From Todiramphus chloris collaris (taxonomy: Eukaryota > Chordata > Aves > Coraciiformes > Alcedinidae), in contig JANVCC010000152.1 in assembly GCA_025345505.1 (NCBI GenBank), positions 310,001 to 374,000 of the forward strand: a stretch of DNA of 64,000 bases. The letters run 5' to 3'. Shown piece after piece: positions 49,500 through 61,470 of this stretch. Positions within the stretch are counted from its first letter, which is position 1; every line of letters begins with the position of its first letter. The position numbers were made by a program, and so were the translations under genes. A model generated the notes under the pieces. The model was not told where the DNA came from. It saw nothing but the letters and a program-made list of their open reading frames with translations, and ran no database searches.

Positions 49500-50686
49500 C
49501 ATAGAATCATAGAATACCAAGTTGGAAGGGACCTGAAGGATCATCTAGCCCAACCTTTTAAGGTAAACTATATACATATATATACTTGAATGAAAATGCC
49601 CAGAACCCTGTCAAGCTGAGTCTTAAAACTGTCCAGTGTAGGTGAATCCACTACTTCCCTTGGGACATTATTTCAATATCTAATTGTTCTTATGGTGAAA
49701 AATTTTCTTCTGGAGTCCATTTGAAATCTCCCTAGGAATAACTTGTACCCATTACCCCTTGTCTTTTCCATGTGACTCCTTGTAAAAAGGGAGTCTCCAT
49801 CTTCTCAGTAGCCACCTTTATATACAGGTATATGCTAATAAGGTCTCCCCTAAGCCTTCTTTTCTCAAGGTTGAACAAACCCAGTTTTCTCAGCCTTTCT
49901 TCATATGGCAGGTCTTCCAGTCTTCTGATCATCTTCGTGGCCCTTCTCTGGACCCTTTTCAGCCTGTCCACATCTTTTTTGTATAATAGGGACAAAAACT
50001 GAACACAGTACTCAAGATGTGGTCTGACTAGTGCTGAATAGAGTGGGATAATGACTTCTTTATCTCTGCTGGTGATGTGTTTGTTAATGCAACCCAGTAT
50101 CCTGTTGGCTTTCTTTGCCGCTGTAGCACACTGTTCACTCATGTTGAGCTCATTATCCACCAAGACCCCCAGGTCCCTCTCCACAGAGCTGCTCTCCAGC
50201 CCGCTGAATCCCTGCGTGAGCTGCATTCCTGGGTTATGTATTCCTAGATGGAAGACCTTACACTTGTCTGCATTGAACTTCATAATGTTTCTGCTAGCCC
50301 ACTCCACCAGCCTGTCCAGGTCTTCCTGGAGTGTGGCTCTCCCCTCTGGAGTGTCAACTTCTCCACTCACTTTGGTGTCATCTGCAAACTTCATCAGGGT
50401 GCTCTTGATTCCAACATCCAGATCACTTATGAAGATATTAAATGACATTGGGTCCAATATTGATCCCTGACGGACCTCACCTGTGACTGGTTTCCAGTTT
50501 GAGAAAGAACTATTGACTACAACCCTCTGGATATGACCTGTCAGTCAGTTCCCCACCCACTGCACAGACCCACTTGTCTGGGTCATAATGTGTCAGTTTC
50601 TCTGGGAGGAGGCTGTGGGGGACCATGTCAAAAGCCTTGGAGAAGTCCAGGTAGACAATGTCCACCACTCGTCCCGTATCAACCAG
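49500..50686 (-). mobile_element. CR1 LINE, 5'-truncated, inserted antisense in an older LINE
   Basis: Plus-strand left edge is the reversed CR1 terminus (CATAGAATCATAGAATACC at 49500), and the right edge is at 50686. On the minus strand it begins in ORF2 at TGRVVDIVYLDFSKAFDMVP (RT motif A region), continues through the catalytic FADDTK box to the ORF2 C terminus, and ends in a short 3' UTR with ATTCTATGATTCTATGA. About 1.19 kb, the longest and best preserved CR1 here. GTTT occurs at both junctions (49496-49499 and 50687-50690), a possible 4-bp target duplication. Confidence 0.95.
49732..50457 (-). pseudogene. CR1 ORF2 remnant: reverse transcriptase C-terminal part
   Basis: An uninterrupted 241-codon frame. 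Near residue 1 it has the PMSFNIFISDLDVGI block, then FADDTKVSGEVDTPEG with the two catalytic aspartates (about residues 25-30), LDRLVEWASRNIMKFNADKC, the VERDLGVLVDNELNMSEQC block, KKANRILGCINKHITSRDKE, IIPLYSALVRPHLEYCVQF, and [20 protein letters not shown] with LISIYLYIK. This is the fingers/palm end and C terminus of a CR1 polymerase, which would carry out target-primed reverse transcription. The Met start is internal and not a real start. Upstream coding continues in another frame (LDFSKAFDMVP near 50630-50660) after a small frame-breaking change around 50560-50580. The endonuclease and RT N-terminal regions are absent, so it cannot be active. Confidence 0.93.
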
Positions 50687-51085
50687 GTTTGCTGATGACA
50701 AAAATATTAATCACAGTAGTCAAAAGTGAAAGTAATTGCAAAGGTTTGCAGAAAGATCTCACAAAATTGACTCAGCAAATGAAGAAAGTTCAATGTCACT
50801 AAGTACAAATCAGTGCAAATGGAGAAAAAAGATAATACATACACAGTCTGGGTCTTTAAATTACCTTTATCTCATGGTAAAACTCTTGGATGTCTCAGTG
50901 AAAATATCCATCATAGTCAAAAAGACATTGTTAGGAAATTATTAAGAATTATAAAAGGAAAATAGATAGCAAAACTGTCACTATACTGCAGCATAAACTC
51001 ATGTTGGATTAAAACTTGAATAATCTGCAATTCCAGTCACCCAGTTAAAAATAACATAGAAGATTATTCTTGAAAAGTTGTCCTT
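50687..51085 (+). mobile_element. Ancient CR1/L3-like LINE, right part (RT catalytic box onward)
   Basis: Opens with GTTTGCTGATGACAAA, encoding FADDK, the catalytic box that continues VEKF from 49499. It goes on through 'aggtttgcagaaagatctc', 'aaagttcaatgtcactaag' (cf. KFNVDKCK) and 'acatacacagtctgggtct', then to SLYCSINSC and a block like HLEYCVQFWSPHLKKDI near 50990-51060, all in the order of CR1/L3 ORF2. Heavily mutated. Similarity fades near 51085; the 3' end is not recognised. Confidence 0.75.
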
Positions 51086-54000
51086 CCAACTTCCAGGTGA
51101 TGTGTTCAGATAAAATTAGAGACGTGCTTCTTTTCACCTGTCCCCCTGTAATAAAAAGTAATTTCTGTGATAATGGAGTAAGCTAAACTACACCTGAGGT
51201 GTGTCTGAAACCTGTCTATTTGAGTTTAAAACTCTATCGATTGATCTAATAAAGGATATTGCGACCCCCTTCAAATCTTGTCTCCCTAACTCTCCCAAGA
51301 TCTTTAAAAAAGTACTTCTTAGCAGGCTATATTTTTTTGTTAGCCAAGGAGAGAACCTGGGCTTCTTCTCTAAGGAACTTACGGCCCCCTTGTCCACACT
51401 TCAGCCCTGTAGACCATATGTCATCTTACAGAATCTGTTCTAAATTGTGTCCATTTTAGGAGGCTTTTTCTAGCTGAAATCCAACCTGAAATTTGCTTTT
51501 TCCTACTTCAAAATGAGTAGATATGTATCTTGACTTCCACCATGTATTATTAGCAGAGAACTCTTCCTTTAGTGGCTTTGCGGGATTATCTATCTATAAA
51601 CGTTAATATGTTACAAATGCTCATCTGATCTAATATTGCAGGAAACATGCATTGCTGTTAAGTACCTTTCATAGTGAGTAATCTACAATCAGGCTCTATT
51701 TACAGGTGAAATCGATGTCCTTGTGTGTTTTCCATTTAGGCTAAAAAGCAGTAAAAAGGCTTCATTCATCATAATCTTCATGCCACTAGGAATAAAGGAA
51801 CAAGAATTGTTTCTGGACTCTTTTGGAAACACAAATGAAAGAAAAATCTGTGTCTTAAAGCATATTGAAGTACCAACACATTGTAAATTCAGATACAGAT
51901 CAGGTGAATGATGGGACTCTAGGTACAAAATGAATGCACTGGCATTCTTTTGTAATTTGTGTCTGTACAGATAGAAGTGAATGAATAATCCCTTAACAGA
52001 GAAAAAACAAAAAGTCTAAAGCAGAGGTCCCATGTTCATTTCCTCACTCTAATGACAAAATTAGAAAAGGGATAGAAATAGCACTAACAGTCCCATGTGA
52101 TAGATTGGTCTATATGCCTGAACATTAGGAACAAGACACCCTCATTATCTGAAAGAAGACTGCCTAGCGTGTAAACATTAGATAGAACTGAAGGCAGCAG
52201 TTCCCATGGGCCCCCTACCAAGAGAATGCACAGGGCGTGTACATGCTTTATTGCTTGACAGTCATGCATAAAGACAGCACAGCTTCTGCAGTCTAAGTGA
52301 ATCTCCTTAGGTTTAATGTTCCATTGAAATTTTGCTGAAATGTAAAACATATTTCAAAGGAACAAAACATTTTCTCTAGCAGAGACCATTTGACTGTCAT
52401 GGTAGATTTTTCTTTTTTATAGAAACTAATTCCTGGAATAGACATATATTGGAAAAGCCAAATTGCCAGGGTCACTGCTGGTACTACGAAATGTTCAAAA
52501 TAGTATTCTAACATCAAAGTACATATGGAATTGAACTGATCATTCGAAGCATGCCAACAATGCTGCAATAGCTGCAGCCCTGCAGCTCTTCAACACCTCT
52601 CAGACTGTGATTCAATCAGATTTCACTGATACTTGTTTTTGATTTTTATTCCTAAGTGGGAACATTTCTTTACAATATACGTCCTGAATCACTTGCATTG
52701 ACACAACTAAGCAGTGTCAAAAGGTTGCACAGGGGTAAGAAAAATTGTCTGAAGGAGGTGGCAATCTGAGTTTCTTAGACCAGTTTAGCTGATAACAACA
52801 ATTTTTCATGAAACTACTGAAAAAGTACAGAAGAATGGAGAATCGGGTTCATATTTGTTTGGAAAACTGTGGGAAGGTTTTTTCCTCAGTTCTTTTTTTA
52901 AGAAAGAGCATTGACTAAAATTTGTCTCTTCATTATTTTTTTTTTTTTTCTCCATGCAGTAGTTAATGTTAGTTCATGATTAGTACCACAAAGAGCAGTG
53001 CAGTTGTGCACTTTCAAAACTAGAAGGTATTTGCAATCTGAGAAGACTCTTGCAGCATCCAGGGGAAAAATAGACATTTGAAAAATGATTTGATTTAAAA
53101 ATTGAAGAGACTTCAGCAGTAAGAGACTTCTGGAGAAACAGCAAGGGATAAAATACAGGCCTGTAGGAAGAAAATGCTATCAAAAATTAAGGGAAACACA
53201 TAAAAATGAATCCCCATTATCTGTGAGATACCTCTAGTCATATCTCATGTTTTGAGGATAGCATAACTATTTCGGCATCAGACTTGAATTGTCATCTAAA
53301 CAACCATGCTGTGATAATACTTTCAGTGCTTCTCACTCAGCATGTAGGACAAGAGCTTCATAAGAGGTTCATAAAAAGAGGATAAATGTGAGTTTTGTAA
53401 GCATTGTATGACTTTTTTTCACAATCTTTCAGCTCTATAGATAAGTACTTTGTATTTCAGGACAACTGCAATAAGTATTTGTAGATTTGAAGGTCTTTTT
53501 TCCTTTTTCCAGTTCTTTTTAAATCTTTGTGACTAAAAGTTCAGAGATGTCTTGTAGCTGTTAAGTGTCATCTGTCACCATTGGTCTGCTTCAACTAACC
53601 CCACTTCATTAGGAGGAAACCTTGCTTCTTTCTGGGAGTTTCACTCCAGAAAAACTTTGGGTTAAGAAGTTCTCTGGGTGACAGAGTCATAGAAGCTGCA
53701 CATTTACTCTGTTGGTTGTTCTCAGTACAAAGGATGAATTTCAGAATATTCACATTTAGGTGCTAAGATAAACAGACAGGTTCTCAGTCTGGAGGCTTTC
53801 AAAGACAGCTATTGTTCTCCATTCACTATATAGGAATCTTTATAATTTGCCACAGAAAATTAGATATAAAACTTAGTCCAAGTTTAGTGCTCATGACACT
53901 CAAACTGGAGGTTTTTTGTTTCATGCAAATTTACACTGAAGATACTATAAGATATTTCAGATCAATCTGAATTTTCAGTACTAAGCAATACTTTAGTGTA

Positions 54001-57000
54001 TTCTGCTAAACATTTTGAAAGAAATTGCTTTAATTTAACACCTTGTCTGTACATTTGCTCTTGTACTTACTCATTTACAAGTTTATGTGACCTAATTTTT
54101 GCAAATAATTTTTAAATAAATTAATATTTTAAATGAAGGATATAAACCTGCCTTTGAGTGTCATTACAATCAGGGTACAGGTAGAGACTATTCATTTTTG
54201 GACAAACTCTTTCTGTTGATGGAGAAACGAAGTTCCTAATATAGCAACTCTGTTAAGGCCTCTTTGCAGAGATTTCCTACAAGCAATTTCCAGACAGTGC
54301 TTAGAAAGACCACTGAGAGTAATAACAAATGACATACAACCATGTTTTTTAGATCATTTTACTGAATACATAGTGGTACAGATACTGATGGGTGATTATT
54401 TCTTCTACAGACACATGGGAAAATTGAGCTGCTAAAGCAGATTCTGACTGCAGATATTCTTCCTGGTGATATGTTAATATTATAAGAATTAGTTAGAGAT
54501 CAGTTTCCTGCTATGTCTACCACTGACTGTGCTACTGCAATGAACATAGCCAGAGTAATACAAATAGGTCTGCCTGATGCTTGGATTAGTTTCAGTTTCA
54601 GTAAACTGTTTTGCTTCTGCATCCAACTACACACCATTTATGACGTGCAAGTATAAAGGAACTGTCAAACTGCTTTAGGTAAAATGGGTCAGTGACAACA
54701 TTTAAGAATATTGCTTTTGTCATTGTGGGTACCTTACTGCAAAAGTGAGGATATTCTCTTTTTTATTTGGTCCCTAAAATTCACTTCCAACGTTTAGACA
54801 AAGGAGACAGCAAATAAAAGAAGCAGCTGAAGAAATGTGGTTAAAAGGGAACATACCAATGATTTCCCTATGCCCATCACATATGAAAAAAAGTAAGAGG
54901 GAGTGTGGAACAGAACTGTATTTTGTTATTAAAAGAATACCACAAAAAGAAACAAAGTCTGATATCTGTATCTCTATTAATGAATACCCTAGTCCTTGAA
55001 AATTCCTATTGTTCTTGATGACATTACTTATAAAATAGGTTGTTCCCATTACTGTACAAGCCAGGGAGGCAATGTGTCTTAAAATTAATATGGCCTTGTT
55101 ATATCTGAATAAATTGGAAACTGGTTTTATAAGCAGCTCAGAAATTATTAGGGAAGTCAGAACTCTATTAGAAGATGTATGTTTTGTTTCTCCCACTCTG
55201 TTTTTATCTTGTTTGGTATATTCAGCTTACAGCTGTAACAGGACAATACCATGGAACAAAGACTTCACTTTTGTTCTAACTGATGTGATGTACCGAGGTA
55301 TAGGAAAATGCTTGTTGCAGCTTTCTTTATTGGTTTCCTTCTATTTCAACTAACAAAATATTGACCATCACTATGTTTTCTGTAATATTTCCATAAATTT
55401 GTGTTAATTTTATCACAAATGTTCAGTATCCACAGTAAGGAGATCTTTATTCAAAGACTTTCCTAAAGTATTTGACTTCATAAAGGGAGTAGGATTTGAG
55501 AACTGAAATCCCTAATGTCAAAGCCTGGATGGACCATTCAACCATAATTTCCAAGAACAGACATAACACATGCTTTCAGCACTTCAGATGGTTTATTTTC
55601 TGAATTCCCATAGGTTCTCTCCTTCTTTCTCTTCAAGAAGAGGTTGATGTGACCTGACCCTCACTGTGACAGATGTCTGAGCTCTGCCAGTAAGTGGCAG
55701 ACTGCTCACGTAGTTAGTAAATGAGCTCCACTTCTAAATGGTACTGTTTTCCTTTCTGAAAGCATACAAGGTCAGTAGAAACACTTTGGAGGTTCACAGT
55801 TCATTAGGGAAATCAGCAGAAGGGCTTGCTGCAGCTGGAGTTTATTTTAAATCATACTGGCATCTGTGAAGCAATGGCATCAAAAAATTATTGTCATCAA
55901 CAATGCTCTACGTTTACTGTGGTCACCTTCCAGGGAATTGATCCAAATGAGCAGGCCAAACAAACTCAAGAGTTTGGTTTCAAAGCTATGCTTACAGGGA
56001 AATGATTTACGGTCACAGAAAATGTCAGACCAGATTTTCAGCTGGTATAAATCAGTACAACATGCAGACTTTAAGACCTCAATCTAGTTTGACATCAGTA
56101 GAAAAAAAAAACAATTTACAGCAGCTGAGACCCTAACCTACAGGGTCCTACAGTCTTTCTCTGTACAGTACAATGTCATATATTTTAGTTTAGTTTAGTT
56201 CAGAGTTAATGTGAACAGTATCTCAATATCCTCTATTCATTTTTTTTTCTGCCCACATTATCATCTGCAAGTTTTACTTTTTCTCCTGCTACCATAGAAA
56301 TCCACCATCTGTTGTAAACATTTACTGTTCAACTTTTAACTCTTTCAGTTGCCATATTGAGGTCAGTGTATGGTTTCTGGGTCAAAGTCCTTGGGTGAAA
56401 GAACTGTGCAGGATATATATGAATATAAGAAAATACCATATTCTCTTCTAAATTTCTACAGCATGGAAAGAGGGAACTCCTCATTTACTACCCCACAGTC
56501 CCCTCTATTCTTCTCTCCTCAAATGAAAAGCTCTTTTGCCAGAGCTGTGCTCTCAAATTCTCCATTTCTTTTTGAAGCATCTGCCTCTCATTTCTTCTCA
56601 CATTTGCTGGAGTCTGGATTTATTTGATTTTTGTGGCACATGATTCTCTCACTCAGAACAACTGCTTTCTATATAGAGATTAATTGATAAAAATGCATCA
56701 TGCAACCGCAACCCGACTGCCATGCTCTTGCAGGTTCTTTTTGCCTTGCCTGGACCTCTTTTGTCATGCTAAGCTGAAACTCTGTTATGGAAAGAAATCA
56801 AGCAACACTGCAGCATCGTTGTGGAGAGGAAAAGGCAGTTTACCTTCACCAAATGTCACTCGGGACATATTCCTGGTTTCCTTGGTTTCCTGCTTCGTGT
56901 TGATAGTCATTACTAGGTAGGATTTCTCTGAATCACCTTACTTGGAAACATTTTCCAGTTCCCTGGATGTGAGCTCAGCTCCACGTCAGAATAAAATATA

Positions 57001-57272
57001 CAGGTGCACCAAACCCTCTCCCCTAAAGCTGCATGCCCTAATCTCCAACAAGAGGGAATTTGGACAGGACAGAAACCACACCATGCTCCAAACAGGTGCC
57101 AGGCTGGGTAATTAGGGAGACCAGAATCTCAGTGCACACTAGGGTGCTCATCAAAGCATACATCTGCAGAGCTTCAGTACCTTTCAGGAAGCTGATAGAT
57201 GCTGTGTGACTGGGCTAAAACTGTGCAGACAGAGCCCCAGTGGTATGATCTTTATGTGGAAAAAACATCATT
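51086..57272. other. Long unassigned noncoding stretch
   Basis: Six kilobases without a recognised repeat or gene. Two overlapping open frames on opposite strands (54774-55196 minus, 55072-55353 plus) show no known motif. T-runs occur near 52935-52950. CR1-like or LTR-like phrases were looked for and not found. Confidence 0.55.
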
Positions 57273-57291
57273 AAAAAAAAAAAAAAAAAAA
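57273..57291. repeat. Poly(A) run, 19 nt, followed by A/C-rich sequence
   Basis: A19 and then CCACACAAAAAAAACCCC. Could be the tail of a retroposed sequence lying to its left (about 57000-57270), but no parent transcript was recognised. Confidence 0.85.
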
Positions 57292-60274
57292 CCACACAAA
57301 AAAAACCCCAAACCACTGAGGTTTTACTCCTAACTACACAGACTCAGGCCTTTCTTTTCTATATTGATATTTTGAAGTGTGCTCTGGGTGAACTGGCCAA
57401 CCTCCAGAAGACAGGCTGTTGGATATATTTTAGGTTTTGAAGTACACACCTGCACTGTGATTTGGGGAAAAGATGCAGAGCAGTTATCTCTTCTGAAGCA
57501 GAACTCCAGTGTCTACCAAAACTAATAATCTTCCTGAATGTGTTGGGGATGGATGGTAGCCCAAATTAAACAATTCATGACCTGGAGACACCACAAGTTC
57601 ACTAGTATTAATAGAGCAGCTCTAGCAGGAGGGATGCATTTCTATAGTACTTTAATCCCTGGGATAAGCACATAGGTCTTTTCTCTGAAATATGGAGAAA
57701 AAAAAAATTGTTTCTACATCCCAAGCAGCTGTGGTATCTGACTTGGTGGTATCTGACCACTGACTGCTCAACATCCACTCAAGCCAATCATCCTTGATGA
57801 AGTTCTAAGCAGTTGTCATCCAGGAAACTTGCATCTAACATGTATATGATCTGAACTAAAGATATTAGGTCTCAAGCTTACTACACAGATCCAAACCCAC
57901 CCTCCTTCTTCCATTCAAAAGCATGATCTTTTGATATGGTCTCTGGCTGTTGGCAGACACTATAATGCAATGCCACAGGTGTGGGTCACGTCATACACAT
58001 TTAGTGCTTTTTTCTTTTCTTTTCTTTCCCTTCACTTCTCATTTTCCTTACCATGTTTTACCTTTTATACACATTTCTCTTCTATTTCTTTTCTTTGGGC
58101 TGCTTGTGGTTGTCTGTATGCAGGACACTCAAAGTGGATGCCGGTAAAGGGGTGAAATCTGGTAATCTTCTAAACTGACTCTACACACACAAATCTCTCT
58201 CTTTTCCTTTTCCATAAACTCCATGCTGTTTCTTGACTAAAACTAAAGCTTAACCTGTCAGGCTTGTTTTAATCCTCAAAAAATACAACTGCAGCAATGA
58301 TCTTTGTAGAAGTAAACAGAGATAAGCCTACTGTGAGGAAGTGAGGGGATTAGTTGAATATCTCTGAATAGGTAAACCACTTAAAATTATTATTTGAAGT
58401 GTACCCATCATGTGCTCATTGTCCTACTATCTGCCAGGAAAAACAGAGTCAAAATAAATATGGGCAAAATGTTAATCGGTCTTACTTTCTCACTTACTTT
58501 GGTTGTTTTATAACAGAGCTTCTGCAGAATAGCATGGCTTCCAGGGCATTTGCTTACCCATAGTGGAAGAAGTTCACACAGCTGCTGTAAATCACAGATA
58601 CCAGGCTCAGATACAGCTTGTTATATTTTGCCCAGCTTCATGAGAATAACCTCAATGAATTATTTTGACCAACACAATTTTAAGCTAGCACAGCAAAATC
58701 ATTTCTGTTTTGAAAGTCTAGCAAATAATTCATTCATCTCTCAGCAGGTATTCAGAAAAGAGATTTTCTGACATGCTAAGCAATATATTATCATCAGCAC
58801 TATCACAATCCTCTCACTGAAAAGGAGAAATGAGCAGGTTTTGGTGCCTGTACTGCAAAATCTCACTTTCACATTTGGTAAAGCTCATTTTAATGTAAAA
58901 ATAAGAAACAACATGGTAACTTGTTTTCAGAGAAATTTGTTATTTATCCAATTATTTGTTTTCAATGTTTTCTTCAGAGCATTAACATTGTCATTTTTCT
59001 TGAAATTTGTGTTTGAAGTGAAGATTAAGTTAGGAGTTTTAGTAACATGACTTTTGCCAGTCCTCTCAGACACATTGATATTCTGGCATTAAAGCATATC
59101 AAGACAGTATGTAGAGAGGTGAAAAGTGAAATTCTTTTAAACAGAAATACCCTGGAGACAAACTGTTAGTTCAACATCCTGCAGTTTTAAAGACATTAGA
59201 TAGGATTTGGGGAGAAGTCATGGATCCAAAAAAAGGTGTCTATCTTTTAGTGGGCCCAGTGCAAACCAGTTTTGGAACTAGCTTTTAGCAACTGATAAAA
59301 TAAGGTTCTGGATAGCTTTCCTGTGGATGTTGTGGGGGAAAGTAGACAACCCAAACTGCTTTAGTAATTTTATGCATGAGATTGTATGACTTGGCTGATT
59401 GCAATATCAGCAGCTGAAATTTGGCAATCTGGAAAGTCTCTCTCAGTCTATGTTCTTTTTTAATGACTAGGAATAAGATTTTACTCTTCTCCAAACCAGC
59501 TGAAAACTGTATTGAGCTTTGGAAAAATGTTGGTGAATTTAAGTTAGTCTCCTGAAAATTTTTAGAAATAAAAATTAATATTCACTTAGAAATTTGACAT
59601 GTAAGAAACACAAGTACTCTATATAACAAGAAATGGTACACAGCTCACCAGTACTGAAGAGTATGGTGAAATTTCCTTATATTGCAGTACTTGCAGAGCT
59701 TGTCTAAGCTGTGTGTTCAGACAAATACTTTTTATTTCCCAGGGGAAATTGTACCATAAGGACAAATACATTGAGAAAGCAAGGAATTTGTCTGCTGAGC
59801 AGATTCAGCACTCATAGCAGTCAGGGACAGAAAGAAGCAGCCTGGGGCAACATGGATTTTCATAACCAGGAAATCTACATGGTCACTGAGAAGACGTTTG
59901 AGAACGTAATGCTTGCATTTGACTGTTAAAGAGTAGAGATTAAGTAGTGAACATTAGGTGGGATCTAAATGCCTAGATCACCTTGTCAATTTTAGTCCAG
60001 AATGTATGAACATATAAAGCATATTTCTAAGCTTCTACACGGCCATATACTTATATTAAGTTTCTTATAAGTCAGTTTATACTGCAGCAGTAAAAACTGT
60101 TTTGTTTGAGAACTTGTCATAAGGGCTTGATATAATTATTATAAGCAACCTATAAACAGTTGATTTAGCTGCTAATCGCTTTTTTTTTTGTGACACATTT
60201 ACCCATGTTTGGGACAGGTATAGTATACTAGCCTGATACACTATGAAGAATATTTGAAGCTGTAATTGGATACA
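57292..60274. other. Unassigned noncoding sequence
   Basis: No gene. A pyrimidine-rich (TTTTC-like) patch lies at about 58005-58060. Confidence 0.55.
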
Positions 60275-60349
60275 GGAGAAAGGGAAAGGGAAAGGGAGAG
60301 GGAAAGGGAAAGGGAAAGGGAAAGGGAAAGGGAAAGGGAAAGGGAAAAG
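60275..60349. repeat. (GGGAAA)n hexamer microsatellite
   Basis: About 12 GGGAAA units, one with GGGAGA, ending in AAAAG. Pure purine on the plus strand. Related in composition to the tract at 15.8 kb but not inside a recognised LTR. The minus-strand frame crossing it has artefactual Pro-Phe repeats. Confidence 0.96.
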
Positions 60350-60549
60350 AAAATGTCCTCCCAAAGTGAAATGTGTTTGAAAACAGATAATGAGAATATT
60401 CACAAAACCTGAAGCATTTGAAGTGCTAGTGACAGCTTTACTTTTAATCACAAGGACATTCTGGTGTTGTTTCTACAAACTTCTGCTTTGATATTTTACT
60501 ACATCACTTATTTACATTCTTGTTTATCCTACCACCATATTTCTGTCTC

Positions 60550-60650
60550 TACTCTGTGAGCTCTGAAGAGCAGAGCATCTCACTATGTGTTTGTTTAATA
60601 ATCTCAGATGAAGCCTCTAGTCACTGCTGGAAGACAACAATAATGATTTT
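60550..60650 (+). mobile_element. Ancient amniote SINE/LINE tail relic
   Basis: The order 'gtgagctctgaagagcaga', 'gcatctcactatgtgtttg', 'aatctcagatgaagcctct', 'agtcactgctgg', and then an ACAACAATAATGAT end follows the 3' tail of a repeat known from turtles and other amniotes (TAAGCTCTTTGGGGCAGGG ... CTCACTATGTGTCTGTACAG ... GGGGCCTCTAGG ... AATAATAAT). Same family as the relics at 30.5 and 37.8 kb, but in plus orientation. Confidence 0.55.
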
Positions 60651-61343
60651 GCATTCACTTCAGAAACACACGTAGTAGCAACAGTTCAATATTTTTGCTT
60701 CTTTGCAGAAGGCAACATACCACTGTGGGACAATTTCCTTTCTTTTCATGCTCCGTTCCTGTACTTCCCTAGTGCAATGTGACACTTCTCCCATGTTGTC
60801 TCAGTAGAGGCTGTTTACTGGGACAAGCAATCTGGCTGAGTCATTCCTCTCAACACCAATTAAAATTCATAGTCATGTCTGAGAAAAGGATTTTAGTCCA
60901 GGAAGCAAGTGGCTAGTTGATTACTTCAATGTGACATATCTGTAAAGCAATGCAGAACTAGGAAGACCAGCATTACATTTTTAATGGGCCTTCCCCAGAC
61001 TTTTAATGGGTCTTTGATCCTTATAATAATATGTAAGCTTTAACATAGCAGAAAGCAATACCAGTCTCTTGAAATAGTCAAATTTGTTTCCTCCTGCAAT
61101 TCATCCCCCAGCTATTTTGCTCCAAGGGATCAGAAGTCACAGCTGATCATTTGAGATGCAGAGGGCCATGACAAATGATGCTTTTATGTCTTTCAAATGG
61201 TAGACAAAAGGTTTGGGATATGGTTTCTCATGTCAAAAGTATTTTCTCTAATAGTATAATTTGGATTTAAAGGAATCCTTTAATGAAACATCCCATTTAC
61301 CCTTTTACATTATATCAGTTATTAAATTTGATAGTTAAATTAC
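60651..61343. other. Unassigned noncoding sequence
   Basis: Spacer between two ancient SINE relics. No gene or repeat recognised. Confidence 0.55.
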
Positions 61344-61470
61344 CAGACGAAGAGTCGGAAGATGTGTACTCGGTACTGGGCTTGCCTCAGGCTTTCGCTA
61401 TGTCATTGGTGATGTCACTCTCAACACTCCATGTGCCAGGTTTCCTAACTCTGGAACAGGGACTGTAAGA
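61344..61470 (+). mobile_element. MIR-like (CORE) SINE relic
   Basis: Blocks in MIR order: 'gaagagtcggaagatgtgta' (cf. AGTCAGGAGACCTGGGTTC), 'atgtcattggtgatgtcac' (cf. TGTGACCTTGGGCAAGTCAC), 'tcaacactccatgtgccagg' (cf. TTAACCTCTCTGTGCCTCAG) and 'tttcctaactctggaacagg' (cf. TTTCCTCATCTGTAAAATGG). MIRs are ancient tRNA-derived SINEs shared by amniotes. A 61-codon plus-strand frame here, which looks protein-like (KLPDEESEDVYSVLGLPQAF), is best explained by this repeat. Confidence 0.68.

Noticed and set aside
50051-50470. 139-codon plus-strand open frame
   Set aside because: Antisense to the genuine CR1 RT frame on the minus strand.
54774-55353. Overlapping 140-codon minus-strand and 93-codon plus-strand frames outside recognised repeats
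   Set aside because: Neither shows a known motif, a plausible splice context or a composition distinct from AT-rich noncoding DNA. Conservation data would be needed to revive them.
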